From assembly GCA_024760905.1 (NCBI GenBank), contig CM045745.1:4668782-4732781 (forward strand): DNA of 64,000 nt. Direction: 5' to 3'. Source of the stretch: Plotosus lineatus. Lineage: Eukaryota > Chordata > Actinopteri > Siluriformes > Plotosidae. The stretch's first letter is position 1, and the number at the start of each line of letters is the position of its first letter. The position numbers and the translations under genes were made by a program. Shown one piece after another: positions 1 through 12,532 of this stretch. The notes under the pieces were generated by a model. It worked only from the letters and a program-made list of their open reading frames with translations, was not told the DNA's origin and searched no databases.

Positions 1-1590
1 ACCGGACACTTTTCTCCAACCATTCCAACCTGCCTGCCCACGCTCTTTTCTTCACCTCTTTTCCACACTCTCTATTGCTCTGGATTGTTGAGCCTAAGTA
101 CTTAAAATCATCCACGTTCCTTATCTCTGCTCCCTGTAACCTCACTGTTACTCTTGGGTCCTTCTCGTTCACATACATGTATTCTGTCTTACTGAGGCAA
201 ACCTTCATTCCTGTCCTTTCCAAGGCATACCTCCATCTCTCTAGATTTTCCTCCACTTGTTCTCTGCTTTCACTACAGATCATAATGTCATCTGAAAACA
301 TCATAGTCCATGGAGATTCTTGTCTAACCTCGTCTGTCAGCCTGTCCATCAACACAGCAAACAAGAATGGGTTCAAAGCTGACCCTAAATGCAGTCACAC
401 CTCCACCTTGAACTCTTCTTTCACGCCAACAGCACACCTCACCAATGTCTTACATCTCTCAGACATGTCTTGCACCACTCTAACATACTTCGCTGTCACT
501 CCAGACTCTCTCGGCACCCTATCATATGCTTTCTCCAGATCCACAAAGGCACAATGCAGCTCCCTCTGACCTTCTTTGGACTTCTCTATTAACATCCTCA
601 AAGCACACACTGCACCTGTGGTGCTCTTTCTTGTCATGAAGCCTTTGTTGTTCACAAATGCTGACCTCTGCCCTTAGTCTCACTTCCACTATTCTTTCTC
701 ATAACTTCATGGTATGGCTCATCAACTTTATCCCTCTGTGGTTACCACAAATCTGCACATCTCAATTGTTCTTAAAAATGGGCACCAGCACACTTCTCCA
801 TTCCTCCAGCATCCTCTCACTCTCGAAGACCTTGTTGAATGTTCTTGTCAGAAAATCTACTGCTACCACTCCGAGACACGTCCATACCTCCACAGGTATG
901 CCATCAGGACCAACTGCCTTTCTACTCTTCATCCTCTTCAATGCCCTCCTCACTTCACCCTTATTAATCTTTGCTACTTCCTGGTCCTCAATGGTCAACT
1001 CTTCTACTCTTTGTTCTCTCTCATTTTCCTCATTCATCAGCTCTTCAAAGTATTCTTTCCATCTTCCCAGCACACTTCTGTCATCAGTCAACACATTTCC
1101 CCTCTGTCCTTTAGTAAACAATGACTGGCCAACCTGTATAAATAATTTTCTCCCTCCTTACCGTCCAACCTAGCATGCAAGTCATAACATGCCCTCTGCT
1201 TTGCCTTTGACACCGCTACCTTTGTCTTACGCTGTGTATCCCTGTATTCCTGTTTACTCTTTTCAGTCCTCTCTATGTCCCACTTCTTACCTCCTACACC
1301 ACCATCCTATACCGTCTGGCAACACTCTTACCCACTACTACTTTGCAGTCATTGATTTTCTTCAAATTACATCATCTACACAAGATGTAGTCTACCTGTG
1401 TGCTCCTACCTCTGCTTTTATAAGTCACCCTATGCTCCTGTCTCTTCTGGAAAAAAGAATTCACCAATGACATTTCCATCCTCTTTGCAAAATCTAGCAA
1501 CATCTGTCCTTCTGTCTTCCTGTCATGGATACCAAACCTGCCCATCACTTCCTTGTCCCCTCTGTTGCCTGTACCAACATATCCATGGAT
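1..1590 (-). mobile_element. RTE-clade LINE fragment, cut by the window edge
   Basis: Read on the minus strand this is the same RTE-type LINE as the copy at 33267-36415. It runs from the end of the endonuclease domain near 1590 through reverse transcriptase blocks ([13 protein letters not shown] near 1080-1040, KAVGPDGIPVEVW near 910, [18 protein letters not shown] near 560-520). It stops at the window edge in the C-terminal region corresponding to [10 protein letters not shown]. The frame is broken and there is an internal deletion around the [10 protein letters not shown] block, so it is a dead copy. It lies downstream of the last visible kif9 exon, presumably in a kif9 intron. Confidence 0.88.
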
Positions 1591-1619
1591 GTCTGAATGT
1601 CTAAAGTCTGGGCTGTAAC

Positions 1620-2540
1620 TCTAGATTGATAACCCAGGGTGGTAGTTCCCTTTTTCAAAAAAGGGGACCAGAGAGTGTGATCCAACTATCGTGGAAAGTC
1701 TCTTCAGGAGTACTGAAGAGAATTCAATCAATGGCTGCACCTCAGATTCGGGAGAAACGATGTATTTTTCATTCTGGCTGCAGCACTCTTGTCCAGCTCT
1801 ACCCATTCTACAGAATCCTGGAGGGGGCATGGAGCTTTTCCCATGTCCACGTGTGCTTCTTGGACTTAGAGAAGGCTTTCAACTATGTCCCTCAGGCTAT
1901 TTTGTGGAGTATGCTCTGGAAATATTGCATGCCAGACCCGTTGCTATGAGCAGTTGGGTCTCTGTATTGCCAGAGCCAGAGCTTGGTTCACATTGGTAAC
2001 AACAGGTTGAATTTGTTTCCACTGGGGGTTGTACTCTGTCAAGGATGTCCTTTGTCAAATGTTCTGTTCATATTTCTGGAAAGAATTCCTTGTCACAGCC
2101 AAGGTGTTGAGGGTTTCTTGTTTGGTGGTCATAGGATCTCGTCTCTGCTTTTTGCCGATTACGTTGTCCTTTTGACATCATCAATCCAGGAACTCCAGCT
2201 CTTATTAGAGTGATTTGCAGTACAAAGCCGCTGGGATTAGAATCAGCACCTTTAATTTCGATGGCATGGTTCTCAAACGGAAAAGGGTGGAATACACCTT
2301 CCGGTTCTGCAATGAGGTCCTCTCTCAAGTGAAGGAGTTCAGGTATCTCAAGGTCTTTTTTAACTAGTGAGGGTGGAATGTGGGAAATTGGCGCAGACTC
2401 TACTGTAAAGTATAAGTTATATGTCGGTCCATTGTGGTGAAGAGTGAGCTGAGCCAGGAGGCTCAGCTTTTAATTTATCAGGCGAGTTACATTCATACCC
2501 TCTCCTATGGTCACAAGCTTTCGGTAGTGGCTGAAATGTC
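1620..2540 (+). mobile_element. Rex3 LINE remnant
   Basis: Decayed Rex3-type reverse transcriptase. Homology to the better copy at 26918-30462 runs from the segment after its tggcaaactggggtggtagt site through ...FLDLEKAFNYVPQAILW (about 1855-1910), IGNNRLN and CQGCPLSNVLF (about 2035-2065), SSLLFADYVVLL (about 2140-2175), to the YGHKLSVVAEM block near 2530. Several frameshifts are present. Both element ends are missing. Confidence 0.85.
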
Positions 2541-2607
2541 TATCAGTATGTAAATGTGTTATTATACAATAATATTGATGCGTGTAAGATACGAATTCAA
2601 TACTAAC

Positions 2608-5600
2608 CAGTATGTTCTGAAATGAAAGCTCTTGCTTCAGAAGTTGGATTTCCTTTTGCAGTATTTTGACCTGTAGCTAAACAAACCAATTCAAGTAATC
2701 AGCATAAAATTATACTCCTAAGATGCACAAAATGTTTAATATTAGATATCAAAGCGAATTATGTTGAGGTTTAGATTATCTTTTCGCTCTAAACTAAGGA
2801 TTGCTTTAGCTCCACAGCTACAGGGTTTCTCAGGTTATGAAATAATGTGAAATTCTGTATTACCATCTACCCAGATTGTGTAAATTCTCAATCTTACAGC
2901 ATGGTTGATGTACTTGTTGACAGATGGCTCAGCACGCACACATTTCATCCTGGTTGCAAAGTTGAGAGTGGAGAGCTGAGAAACAAAGGTGGAATAAGTT
3001 TGAGGGAACACAACAGCTTCATCTTCCTATTATTAGAGAAACCTGCTCACCGTCTCATCAATCTGTGTCGCCTCACCGTAAATGTTAGCCACCAGCACTG
3101 TATTACAATTTCCACCTGCAAAAAGAGTACATTCGCCATGAATTTTACAATAATGATTCACGTGCGGTCTTGGTTTTGCTCATGATGTCTTCCTTCTCAA
3201 ACACAACCACTTTAACTCAGGAAGTAATATTAATTGCATCAGGTTGGTTTGAAGCAGGAAAAGTACAACGTAGGATTGTTCTATTACCAGGAAAATAAGA
3301 ATTAGGAACCAGTCTGAGAAATATTTGCATTATTTGCTGCTCAGTTGTAAACTGTACATAAAATGTAATTTAAACATCAGAGTTATAAAAGTTAAATAAT
3401 TAATGTTATGTTTGTGTTAGTCCTGTAGTAGACAGTTGCCTGTTCAGGGTGTGGGGCATTAAATAATTAATGTTATGTTTGTGTTAGTCCTGTAGTAGAC
3501 AGTTGCCTGTTCAGGGTGTGGGGCAGTGGTGGTCCAGTGGTATAGGGCGCTGGATCGCTGATCCAAAGGTTGGGGGTTCGAGTCCCAGTCTCCACAAGGT
3601 TCTCACTGTCCCCCCCAGTGGAGCTAACTGGGATATCAAAGGCCGGCCATGTCTCTCACTGTCTATGGTGAGAGGCATGTAAAAGAACCATTGCTGACTT
3701 TCGACAAGAGTAGGCTGCAAAGCCGTCAGCGTGTTTCCGCCCTGCGATGGCCTGGCGAGCTGTCCAGGGTGTACTCTGCCCTCGCCCGAAGTTGGCTGGG
3801 ATGGGCACCAGCCTCCCCGTGACCCAAATTAGGATTAAGCGGGTACAGAAAATGAACTGATGAACTGTTCAGGGTGTCTTGTTCAGATGGATTAGCAATA
3901 CAAATAGTGGATGGATGGACAGGTGGAATCTTGAAGTATAAGGAATGTTATACCACATATCTACAATTTTTATTCAGATATGTAATGTTGCCAGCCTACT
4001 GGATTAATTCCCATTTTGTTTCTCCTGACTTTTTTCCTTCTAAATATGAAAAGTGAAAACAGCTTGGAGAAGCAAAAAGTATTGCACAGTATCCATTTTG
4101 CAGTAACTACAAACCGGATTCCAAAAAAAGTTCAAACACTATACAAATTCTGAATAAAAACTGAATGCAATGATGTGGAAGTGACAAATTTCAATATTTT
4201 ATTCCAAATAGAAAATAGATGACGGTCAAAAGTTTAAAATGAGAAAATGTATCATTTTAAGGGAAAAAAATATGTTGATTTTAAATTTCATGGTGTCAAC
4301 AAATCTCAAAAAAGTTGGGACAGGTAGCGATAAGAGGCTGGAAAAATCAATTGCACCTATAACGAAGAACTGGAAGATCAATTACCACTAATGAGGTCCA
4401 TTGGCAACATGACTGAGTATAAAAAGAACTTCCCAGGGTGGCAGTGTCTCTTAGACGTGAAGATGGGTAGAGGATCACCAATTCACCCACAATATTGTGT
4501 AGAAAGATGCAGCAATATCAGAAAGGTGTTTCCGGACGAACTTTTGCAAAGAGCTCGAAGTTATCATCATCTAAAGTGCATAACATCATCCAAAGATTCA
4601 GAGAATCTGGAACAATCTGTGTGTAAGGGTCAAGGCTGAAAAACCATACTGGATGCCCGTGATCTCCTGGCCCTTAAAAGGCACTGCACCACAAACAGGA
4701 ATGCTACTGTAAAGGAAATCACAGAATGGGCTCAGCAATACTTCCAGAAACCATTGTCGGTGAACACATCCACCATCCGCCGTTGCCAGCTGAAGCTCTA
4801 CAGTACAAAGAAGAAGCCCTTTCTAAACAGCACCCAGAAGTGCAAGTGTTTTCTCTGGGCCAGGGGTTATTTAAAATGGGGTGTGGCAAAGCAGAAAACT
4901 GTTCTGTGGTCAGACGAATCACGATTCGAAGTTCTTTATGGAAAACTGGGACGCCATGCCATCTGGACTAAAGAGGACAAGGACAACCCAAGTTGTTATC
5001 AGCACTCAGCTTTAGGCTCTTAATTCTTGTGTGATGAATTCGTCACCGTCGGGCGTAAAATCGAGCTTTCTCATTCAAGATTAAAACCATGCAGTTAGAA
5101 ACTAAAGCAGAACAGATCAGCTTTTTTAAGTTACTCATTCTCTGTCGTTACATGATGTGCAATGCATCTCAAAAAATGATAAATATACAGTACATTTAAA
5201 AATAGAGATACACTGTATATGATTGTGGTTTCTAGAAATCTGTAGAATGCATAATATTACTAGAATGTGACAGTCTATGGTCAAAATTTTATGGACGCTT
5301 GAACATCACATCCATGTGTTGCTGAACAATTGGAAGCACACAAGTGCAGGAAATAAAGCAATATTTGTAAGTCGGTTTGTGGATAAATGATCAATCGGGG
5401 CTGCCATCTTTGTTCTTGATTTATGTGTAACCAAGCTGGTTAAGAGTTTGAAGGGTAAACCTCCAAAATCAGCATTTTAGTGGCTAAGGGTATGAACTTC
5501 CTGGAATTCCTTTTGATGTTACCCTGGGGAATACCCACAGCCTCAATTTAAAATTTTCTAACATTGTATATTGGTTTGCTAATAAGCCAATGGTGAAAAT

Positions 5601-8600
5601 GAACTCCGATTTCAAAGAGTCCAAATTGCCAATACTTGAGGTTGGAAGGTTTTTGAAAGATACGTGTAATTCATCATTAATATTTTGTAAATATTTTCCA
5701 AGTTTGGTTGGGGTGTGGTAAGGGAAATCCAGTAAAAATTGACGAGGAAGGTTTAACCATCTGGTCATTGACTGAAGAGATCTTACCACATGAGGCATTT
5801 TTTATAGGCAGTGCACTTAATAGTGTGCAGAGACTACTGTGTTAATGTGCAGTATGTTTACGTTATTGAGGAATTCATTGACTTGTTTGGGAGTTGGCCT
5901 GGTTATTTAATAAAAAATGCAAAATTTAGAAATTTGTTCACATTATCTATTGTTATACTATTAATTATTTAGGGAAAAACAGGCCGTTTTACAAACTTCA
6001 ATACAACATATCTTTAGCTGTAGTCATCGGAAAATTATTTTGGTGTCAGTTTATTCATATTTTCAAACTCTCTCTGGCTGTGTTTGTTTTTTGCATATTT
6101 CCTGATTGATATTTTTATCCACATGTTTAATAAGTTGTAGAATTTCATTCTTTTACCACAAGAATTAAGAGACTCAAACATACACCAATGTGAACTCTAT
6201 GAAGACATGATTTTCCAGTGTTGGAATGAAAGAACACAAGTGGGCTGCAGATCTTTTGGGTAAATGACTGCATTTGCGTACTCCGACTGATCTGCAAAGG
6301 TTTTCCATTAGAGCGGGGTCACTATAACACCAGACAGGGACTAAATCTCAAATGGGATTTTCAACAAACACATTCAAGTATGATGATCAGGTATCCACAT
6401 ACTTTTGGCCATATAGTGTACAGTAGGCCCTTGGCCATTCGCGGTTCAGTGCTCATGACCCCACATACTTGCGGATTGGCGACAAACCCGGAAGTAACTG
6501 GCATCTGATTCAAATTTAGCCAATGGCTGAGAGCTTTTGTTTCTCCCTCCTGCTGATTAGTTACAGATGATGTGTATACCCTGTTTTTCCCCTTCGCGCA
6601 CAAGTTATCAACTTGATTGCCTGAATTGCGAAGCAAATTTCTTTAAGTGTATTTTTAATGATTATTTAGGCCCCATGACGCCACTCAAATGCCCTGCATC
6701 TTTTCTCTAGCTTCTGGTAAGGAGCTTAAGTGCTTTATTTATTCATAAATATTATCACAGTACACAATTAAAAAGTTTTTACTTAATCATTACTATATTT
6801 TACTGCATTATTACTGTATTAATGAGTAAGACTAGTTATAGAATGTGTTTAATAAGCATATTTTAACACATGTAATATCATACATAGGGTTTTAAAACCA
6901 CGTCAATAACACAAATTTTCATGATCCTCGGGAAGGGCCAGAACCGAACCATCGCAAAAAACAAGGGCCTACTCTGTATGTATTTTTTGTTGGTACCAAA
7001 CTGACCAAGAGAATCTTTAAGAGCATGCGTCAGCTTGCTTTGTCTGAAGGGTACATGCTCTCTGTGCCGGTCAGCCAAGGCCAAGATGGTCTGCTCCAGG
7101 AAGGACAGAGATTTGTTAATGTACAAGGTCTCTCTCTGCACCTGACCCTCAGACTACAAAAAAAAAAATATAAAACATACCCAGTGGTCAATCAGAGAGG
7201 AAACAAGGCACAAAACTCTATCAGTTTAAATTCAAAGGTTAAGATGTTTAACTTGGGTAGATTGATCATTTTGTAATCGTGGAAAACTGATGCATGATGA
7301 AAATGAGAGCTCACCCCAGTTTTGTTCAGTCTCTCGGAACCTGCAAGGTCCACCAGATTGAGTTTGGACATGACATAGGTTGCATTTGACAGTGTGTGAG
7401 AGCGAGACTAGACCAGAAACAACCATACAGAGCTTAGTACTCATCCATGTCATACAGATTGAAAGCATGTGTACCACTTCAGTGATAGTTGTATTGAGAA
7501 AGTGTGTCTTCATATTGTTCTCACCTGTATGTGGAGAGTAAAGATACAATGTGATCGAGAAGAGTTCTTATTGAGTGCTTGTTCTCCTATCATTTTATTC
7601 ATCTCTCCCTGTCAACACAGTAGTAGCACAAGGAGTTTATCTGTGTACAAGTGTTGTATGCTGTTCTCTAAACTACAGCACAAACAAAAGTCAGTAATTT
7701 TTTTTGCATTAATTTGGCTCAGTGTGTTAGCAGTGTATCTCTTAAAACTTAGGTCATTCATGTATTTGCTGAACACCTTAATCCTATAGGATTGCTGGGA
7801 GATTAGAGTTTATGTCAGCTGACTCTAGGCAAGACCATTCATTGCAGGGCCAATACACCCAAGCATTCACACTTACACCTGGGGCAGTTTGGAACAGCGA
7901 ATAAGCCTAATATGCAGATGTTTGGACTGTGCGAGGAAATCAGAGTACCAAGAGGAAACCCATGCAAGCATGAGAACATGCAAACTCCACACAAAATGCC
8001 TGCCCAGGACCTGGAAGATGGGTGTCTCAAGTCTCTAACAGATTTTGTCCAAGGTTGCCCTTTATTTGGCTCCATCAATCTTCCTATCAACTTTGACCAG
8101 ATTCGCTGTCCCTGCTGAAGAAAAGCTTCCCCACAGGAGCATGCTGTCCACCACCATGTTTCACAGTGGGAATGGTGTTATTTTTTGGTCACACAGTGTT
8201 TTGCCTTTAGGCCAAAAAGTTCAACTTCATCTGTCTATAACATCATCTTCTTCATGTTTGCTATGTTCTCCACATTGCTTGTGGCAAAATGCAACAGGAC
8301 TTTGTACATCTTTCTTTCAACACTTTGTACATCTTTCCTTTTCCCACTCTTTCATGGATGCCAGATTTGTGGAGTGAATTGGTTGTACTATGCAGACTCT
8401 CCCCGTAAATTTTTGGATCCCCGCAGCTCCTCCAGAGTTTTGCTTTGAACCTTGCTTGAATGTAGCTGCTTTTCTGACCAATGCTTTCCATGCCCAACTG
8501 TCAGTTTAGGTGGATGCCATATCTTGGTAGGTTTGGGAGTTGTGCCATACTCTTCATTTTTGGATGAGAGAAAATATCAAGGTATACTTCAAGGAAATCC

Positions 8601-11007
8601 TCAATCCCACCAATACGTCATCTGTGGAAGAGGAAGAGCCATAGGGTTCAGGAGGGGTCTGTTCATCACTAGAGCAGAGAAAAGACAGTCCTACAACATC
8701 CAGAGCCCTGAGGTATTCAGGGCTGATCTTGTCTCTCATACAAGAGACCAGAATACCTCGGAGCTCTGGGTGTTATTGGACTGCCTTGAATGACCCATCT
8801 CTGCAGCATAGTGTGGTCATTGGGGGCTGTACCTCTTGATTGGCAAACCAGGTAGCTACTGTAGTTCCACTTTTCAAAAAGGGAACCAGAGAGTGTGTTC
8901 CAACTATCATGGAATCACACTCCTCAGCCTACCCAAAGAAAAGTATATTCAAGATTACTGGAGAAAAGGATCCGACCGAGAGTTAAACCTCAGACTCAGG
9001 AGAAATAATGTGGTTTTTGTCCCAGCTGCAGCACTCTTGAAAAGTTCTACACACTACAGATCCTGGAGGGGGCATTGGAGTTTGCCTGACCTATCCACAT
9101 GTGCTTTATAGATTTGAAGATGCCTTTCTACCATCCCTTGGGCGATCTTGTGTGGTGTGCTCTGAGAATATGGTTTACTGGACCCTTTGCTACGAGCCAT
9201 TTGGTCTCTATGGTGAGGCGCTTTAGCAAAGTTCTCAATTTACCAGTCGATTTATTTTCCAACCCTCACCTATGGTCACAAGCTTTGGGTAGTGGCTGAA
9301 AGAACAAGATCATGAATACAAGCAGTTGAAATGAGCTTTCTTTGGAGGGTAATAGTGCTCTCTCCCTTAGAGAAAGGGTGAGAAGTTTGGTCATGCCAGA
9401 ACCACTATAGAATGGCTGCTCCTCCATGTTAGAGGATGCAGTTGAGGTGGCTAGAATATCTGATTAGAATGCCACCAATGGTGTGGTGTTTCAAGCATGT
9501 CCAACTGAGATGATACCCTGGAGTCAACCCAGATCATGCTGGAGGGACCATGTCTCTTGACTGGTCTGGAAATGTCTGGGTTTTCCTTTGTGAGAGCTAG
9601 AGGAAGAGGGACATCTGGAACTCACTGCTTAAGGGCTGCTGCCCCGCAACCCGACCCCATGGAACAAGCAGAAGAAGACATGTTTTTAGATGTTGTAATA
9701 AAGGAACTTGGCAGCCCTAATGTACACCACCACTTTTATAAAGCACACTGGGATTTCCATGAATGAAAAGGAGTTGAGTGGATATCACATTCATTCAACT
9801 TAGCTTAAGGTATATTAACAGACAGACTGCATTTGAATAGTTATCAAATGTGTAGTTGGGCATGAATGTCAGCTGTTAAAGTTAAAACAGTAAAACTCCC
9901 AGATCTGAAAAAGTAGCAAACTACGGCGATAAGTGTGATTTGAGCATTGATGCTTTCAAGGGAAATTGTGAGCGCAAAGTTTTAACGAGGGAGTGAGATT
10001 ATGACAACATTGCTTACTTCAAATAACAAATTTAGTGCCTTCTCTGCTCCACGAACTGAATGTAAAGACAGGCCTTTTACTGAAACTCTTCCTTCTGGAT
10101 CTTCCACCACAGTTAACATTCTGTCATCTTTCATCTGTCCTCCTTTTACTGAAGCTAGAAGATCCACTAAAGTCTCGTTGTAGATCTCCAGAAAGGACAG
10201 GTGCACTGAGAAGGAGTGATCTACACGATTATCAATCTCATGGAAAACCTGAGCAGAGGAAAGGTTTGTCCACATATTTTTGCATTTCCTTTTGTTTCTC
10301 TCATATAGTTGTGCAGCATGTTACAATTACAGGAATGAAAACTGGGAATTTCAACGTACACATGGTACGTTGTATGAATACCTCCTGTATGGCACGCGGG
10401 ATGATGCCTTGCTGTTTGTAATTTTCCATCACACCGGTCATTGTGAAGGTCTTTCCAGCTCCAGTTTGGCCAAAGCTCATAACTGTACCTAATCCAATAT
10501 GGAAAAATGGAAAATGTGGAAAGTTGGTGGGAAAAGAATAAAGTTTAGACTTCAAACTTGTACATTTTCATATCAGATTGAGAATTACATGTATCAATAT
10601 AGTACTGAGGTTCCTGTCACGACTACACCTTAGTAGTTCTTAAAAAATGTAAGTCCTACTTACCGTTGTAACCCTCCAGAGTTCCAATTACCACACTATG
10701 TGCAACTTGCTGATAGACTTCTTCCTGTGATGCATTGTACAGCACCCCATTGAACCGAAAAGACCTCGAGCTCACCTGTTTATTCAGAGCACCTTTCCTG
10801 GAGTTCTTCCTCTGCTGAACATTCACCAGCTAAAATGGATAATGAAAATGCCAATGCAAATTACTAAGACAATACAAAATTATCAGTACATACATTATAT
10901 TTTGGTATTTGTACCTGTTTATCAGAAGAGATTTTAATGAGTTCTTGGGCGAAGTGTTCCGTGGGTCTGATTCGGGCATAGACTTTAACCTCATTCTGTG
11001 CACTCAT
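2608..11007 (-). CDS. kif9: kif9, kinesin-like protein KIF9 (motor-domain part; 3' exons outside window)
   Basis: Ten exons on the minus strand: 10915-11007 (ATG at 11005-11007), 10664-10829, 10382-10488, 10018-10248, 7525-7608, 7315-7407, 7006-7153, 3051-3115, 2898-2975 and 2608-2670. All have GT-AG borders and phases join without a break to give 376 residues. The P-loop GQTGAGKT is at about 93-100, switch I NKNSSRSH at 212-219, switch II DLAGSE at 247-252, then YINKSLSFLEQ and HVPFRQSKLTHALKDSLGGN. The motor ends near residue 350 and a coil begins (VKILQKEIQLLKQEL). The YINKSLSFLEQ block fits KIF9 better than its relative KIF6. Family knowledge: KIF9 is an N-terminal-motor kinesin-9 of motile cilia and sperm flagella. 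Intron 4 holds a Rex3 copy and a Tc1 remnant; intron 7 holds Tc1-like elements, a MITE and a SINE. The tail exons must lie left of position 1. Confidence 0.92.
3392..3525. repeat. Perfect 67-bp tandem duplication beside a SINE
   Basis: Positions 3392-3458 and 3459-3525 are identical (each begins ttaaataattaatgttatg and ends cagggtgtggggca). The second unit runs directly into the SINE that starts near 3522. Identity of the two units implies a recent event. Confidence 0.95.
3522..3862 (+). repeat. tRNA-derived SINE, family 1 (tail type B)
   Basis: The tRNA-like head contains an exact pol III box B, GGTTCGAGTCC. The body follows (gccggccatgtctctcactg, then aaaagaaccattgctgac), then tail B ending in taattaggattaagcgg. 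Flanks share tgttcagggtgt just upstream and again near 3867-3878, a probable 12-bp target-site duplication. Confidence 0.85.
4108..5025 (+). mobile_element. Tc1-like DNA transposon, 3'-truncated
   Basis: A left terminal region (accggattccaaaaaaagtt) is followed by decayed transposase coding sequence. Recognisable are GRGSPI near 4465, the helix-turn-helix block with RFRESGTICV near 4590-4625, then ALKRHCTTNRNATVKEITEW near 4670-4735 and TVLWSDESRFEVLYGKLGRH near 4895-4955 (first DDE aspartate in WSDESRF). Similarity stops near 5025, before the rest of the catalytic triad and the right inverted repeat. It sits in kif9 intron 7. Confidence 0.85.
5268..6424 (+). mobile_element. Tc1/mariner-like element with most of its coding part lost
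   Basis: The left end (agtctatggtcaaaatttta, then gaacatcacatccatgtg) and right end (gatcaggtatccacatactt, then ttggccatatagtgtaca) form imperfect inverted repeats typical of fish Tc1-like elements. Near the right end, 6190-6345 retains transposase-derived sequence. The stretch about 5360-6170 is AT-rich and unrelated to transposase, so the middle was deleted or replaced. Confidence 0.65.
6416..6982. mobile_element. MITE-like element with terminal inverted repeats
   Basis: The left end tacagtaggcccttggccat and right end aagggcctactctgta are inverted repeats about 560 bp apart. The interior is AT-rich with no transposase. The layout fits a short non-autonomous DNA transposon abutting the right end of the preceding Tc1-like element. 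Confidence 0.6.
7776..8022 (-). repeat. tRNA-related SINE-like dispersed repeat, family 3 (fragment)
   Basis: Contains the conserved fish-repeat body read in reverse (cattcacacttacacctggg, tttggactgtgcgagg, aacatgcaaactccacac). The tRNA-like head is missing at the right end. It lies in kif9 intron 4. Confidence 0.6.
8045..8565 (-). mobile_element. Tc1/mariner-like remnant
   Basis: On the minus strand the segment carries a degraded transposase stretch reading approximately NTIPTVKHGGG (near 8175-8145), followed by sequence matching the usual SSAG..LVKVDRKIDGAK region with stops. The other half (8200-8560) is the matching upstream part of the same family. It is heavily decayed and joins the Rex3 fragment that follows. 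Confidence 0.6.
8570..9690 (+). mobile_element. Rex3 LINE remnant in kif9 intron 4
   Basis: Decayed Rex3 copy. It begins in the region equivalent to RWKEYFEDLLNPTNMPS of the 26918-30462 copy, passes a degraded tggcaaaccaggtagc site near 8838 and a CALxDLKMPF block near 9105, then jumps by internal deletion (near 9215-9230) past the catalytic FADD region to the 3' part (SLTYGHKLW-like near 9265-9295). It ends at about 9690. Confidence 0.85.
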
Positions 11008-11420
11008 CACTCCTGTGATAAAGAAACAAACCAACAGCACTCACTCACTTGCTGAAGCCCGGGGGTTTACAAATTCCAGTATGGTAGCACCCCTCTTAGT
11101 GACATCATCACAATGTGTAGGTCAATTACAGAGGAAGTCACAGAGAGAGAGAGAGAGACACTACTGCTCTCTCACCGGGGTGTCGCAGATTTGTAAGTCA
11201 ATCAGTAGGTGATGTCACAGAGATGTCACTCTATCTCCTCTCTTTGGCAACGTCACAAAACAAGTATGTCATATGATACAGATTCATGGTCAGAGACTAG
11301 AGGGACGTAGAGACAGAGAGCCAAAACCTTTAAAAGTAGCTGGCAGCTGGCAACAAAGTGCTGTCGATTGTCAATTTTGCCGCCCAATATTTTAGCCTTT
11401 TGTGGTCAGGAATACCTATA
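11008..11420. promoter_or_regulatory. kif9 5' flank with imperfect direct repeats
   Basis: This is the region immediately upstream of the kif9 ATG. It has no convincing upstream exon. Two related segments near 11119-11150 and 11193-11226 share a ggtcaat/agtcaat start and an (a/t)gtcacagaga end. GGCAAC half-sites occur near 11246 and 11350, but no complete RFX X-box is visible. Promoter function is inferred from position only. Confidence 0.35.
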
Positions 11421-11550
11421 CAGGGATTCAACAAAAATATTACAAAACCTCTTTTTAAAAAACAACCAACACACACAGAAACCTTAAATAGCCTACTTTG
11501 CAAACATAGTAAGATTGTAAGAAACTAAATGTATTTTGTGCGTTTTGTAA

Positions 11551-11891
11551 GCGACAGTGGTGGCCTGATGATAAAGGTGCTGGATCACTGATCCTAAGGT
11601 TGGGGGTTCAAGCATCACTCTCAACAGGTTGTCACTGCCCCTCTCAGTTCAGCTAACTGGGTTATCAAAGGCTGGCCGTGTCTCTCACTGTCTATGGTGT
11701 GAGGTTCATGTAAAAGAACCATTGCTGACTTTTGACAAGAGTAGTTGCAAAGCCATCAGAGTGTTTCAGCCCTGCGATGGCCTGGCAAGCTGTTCAGGGT
11801 GTACTCTACCCTCACCTGGAGTCTGGTGAGATAGGCACCAGCCTCCCTGCAACCCTAATTAGGCTTAAGTGGTTACAGCAAATGAATGAGT
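11551..11891 (+). repeat. tRNA-derived SINE, family 1 (tail type B)
   Basis: Same head and body as the 3522-3862 copy; box B has decayed to ggttcaagcatc. Tail B ends ttaagtggttacagcaaatg. It lies upstream of kif9. Confidence 0.85.
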
Positions 11892-12245
11892 TTTGTAAGG
11901 AGAACAAAATGAACGACATGCACATTTCAGCATCAGACTCAGAAAGTCTCTTGATAGCCCATGTATTCTGCAAGTTGACCTATTAATATGATCATAAAAC
12001 GGGTATTGGTTAATAAGGCAGCAAGAAAACATGTTGAGACAGCCAATTATACTCCTCTAATCAAGAGCACATGGTTAGCTCCAGTATATCTCATTCACAC
12101 AAGTCTATTTCTGAAGCCAACAAACTGAACAGATTAGCTTGCTACATCACAGGCCAAATGCCTAGGGAGAGAAGCTCCATACTTTAGAAATCTTTTTTTT
12201 TTCACGGCTGTATGGGTTTACTTTCAGTAACCATATGCATCAGTG

Positions 12246-12532
12246 GGGTCAGTGGTGTAGTGGTTTGGGTGCTGGGCTCATGATCAGAAGATTGTGTGTT
12301 TGAATCCCAGTTGGACCCCCACTGTGCTAAGATCCCTCGGCAAGGTCTCAAGCACAAGTGTGCCTCCGTTCATCCAGCAGTATATATGAGTACCAGTAAA
12401 AATATACTGGGAAAGTAACATGTGATGGACTAACATCCCACCCAGGAGGACTTGAACTTCTGGTTGCTTCGCGCTACAGAAACCGGGGATAAGCATCGGC
12501 CTGATAAGCCACTAGGCTCGGGTGTAAAAAGC
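12246..12532 (+). repeat. tRNA-derived SINE, family 2
   Basis: The head gtcagtggtgtagtggtttg is followed by a box-B-like gtttgaatccc. The body holds caaggtctcaagcacaagtg and taccagtaaaaatatactgg, and the 3' end is tcgggtgtaaaaagcccaac. Two further copies are at 13070-13363 and 28026-28317. Confidence 0.8.

Noticed and set aside
3534..3600. Possible tRNA gene (exact box B)
   Set aside because: The same head recurs in about twelve SINE copies with the same downstream body, and no clean cloverleaf is seen.
6878..7005. Extension of the kif9 exon reading frame past 7006
   Set aside because: The frame leaves kinesin homology exactly at a GT donor, and the true continuation (GGNCNTVLVANIYGE) is found at 3051-3115.
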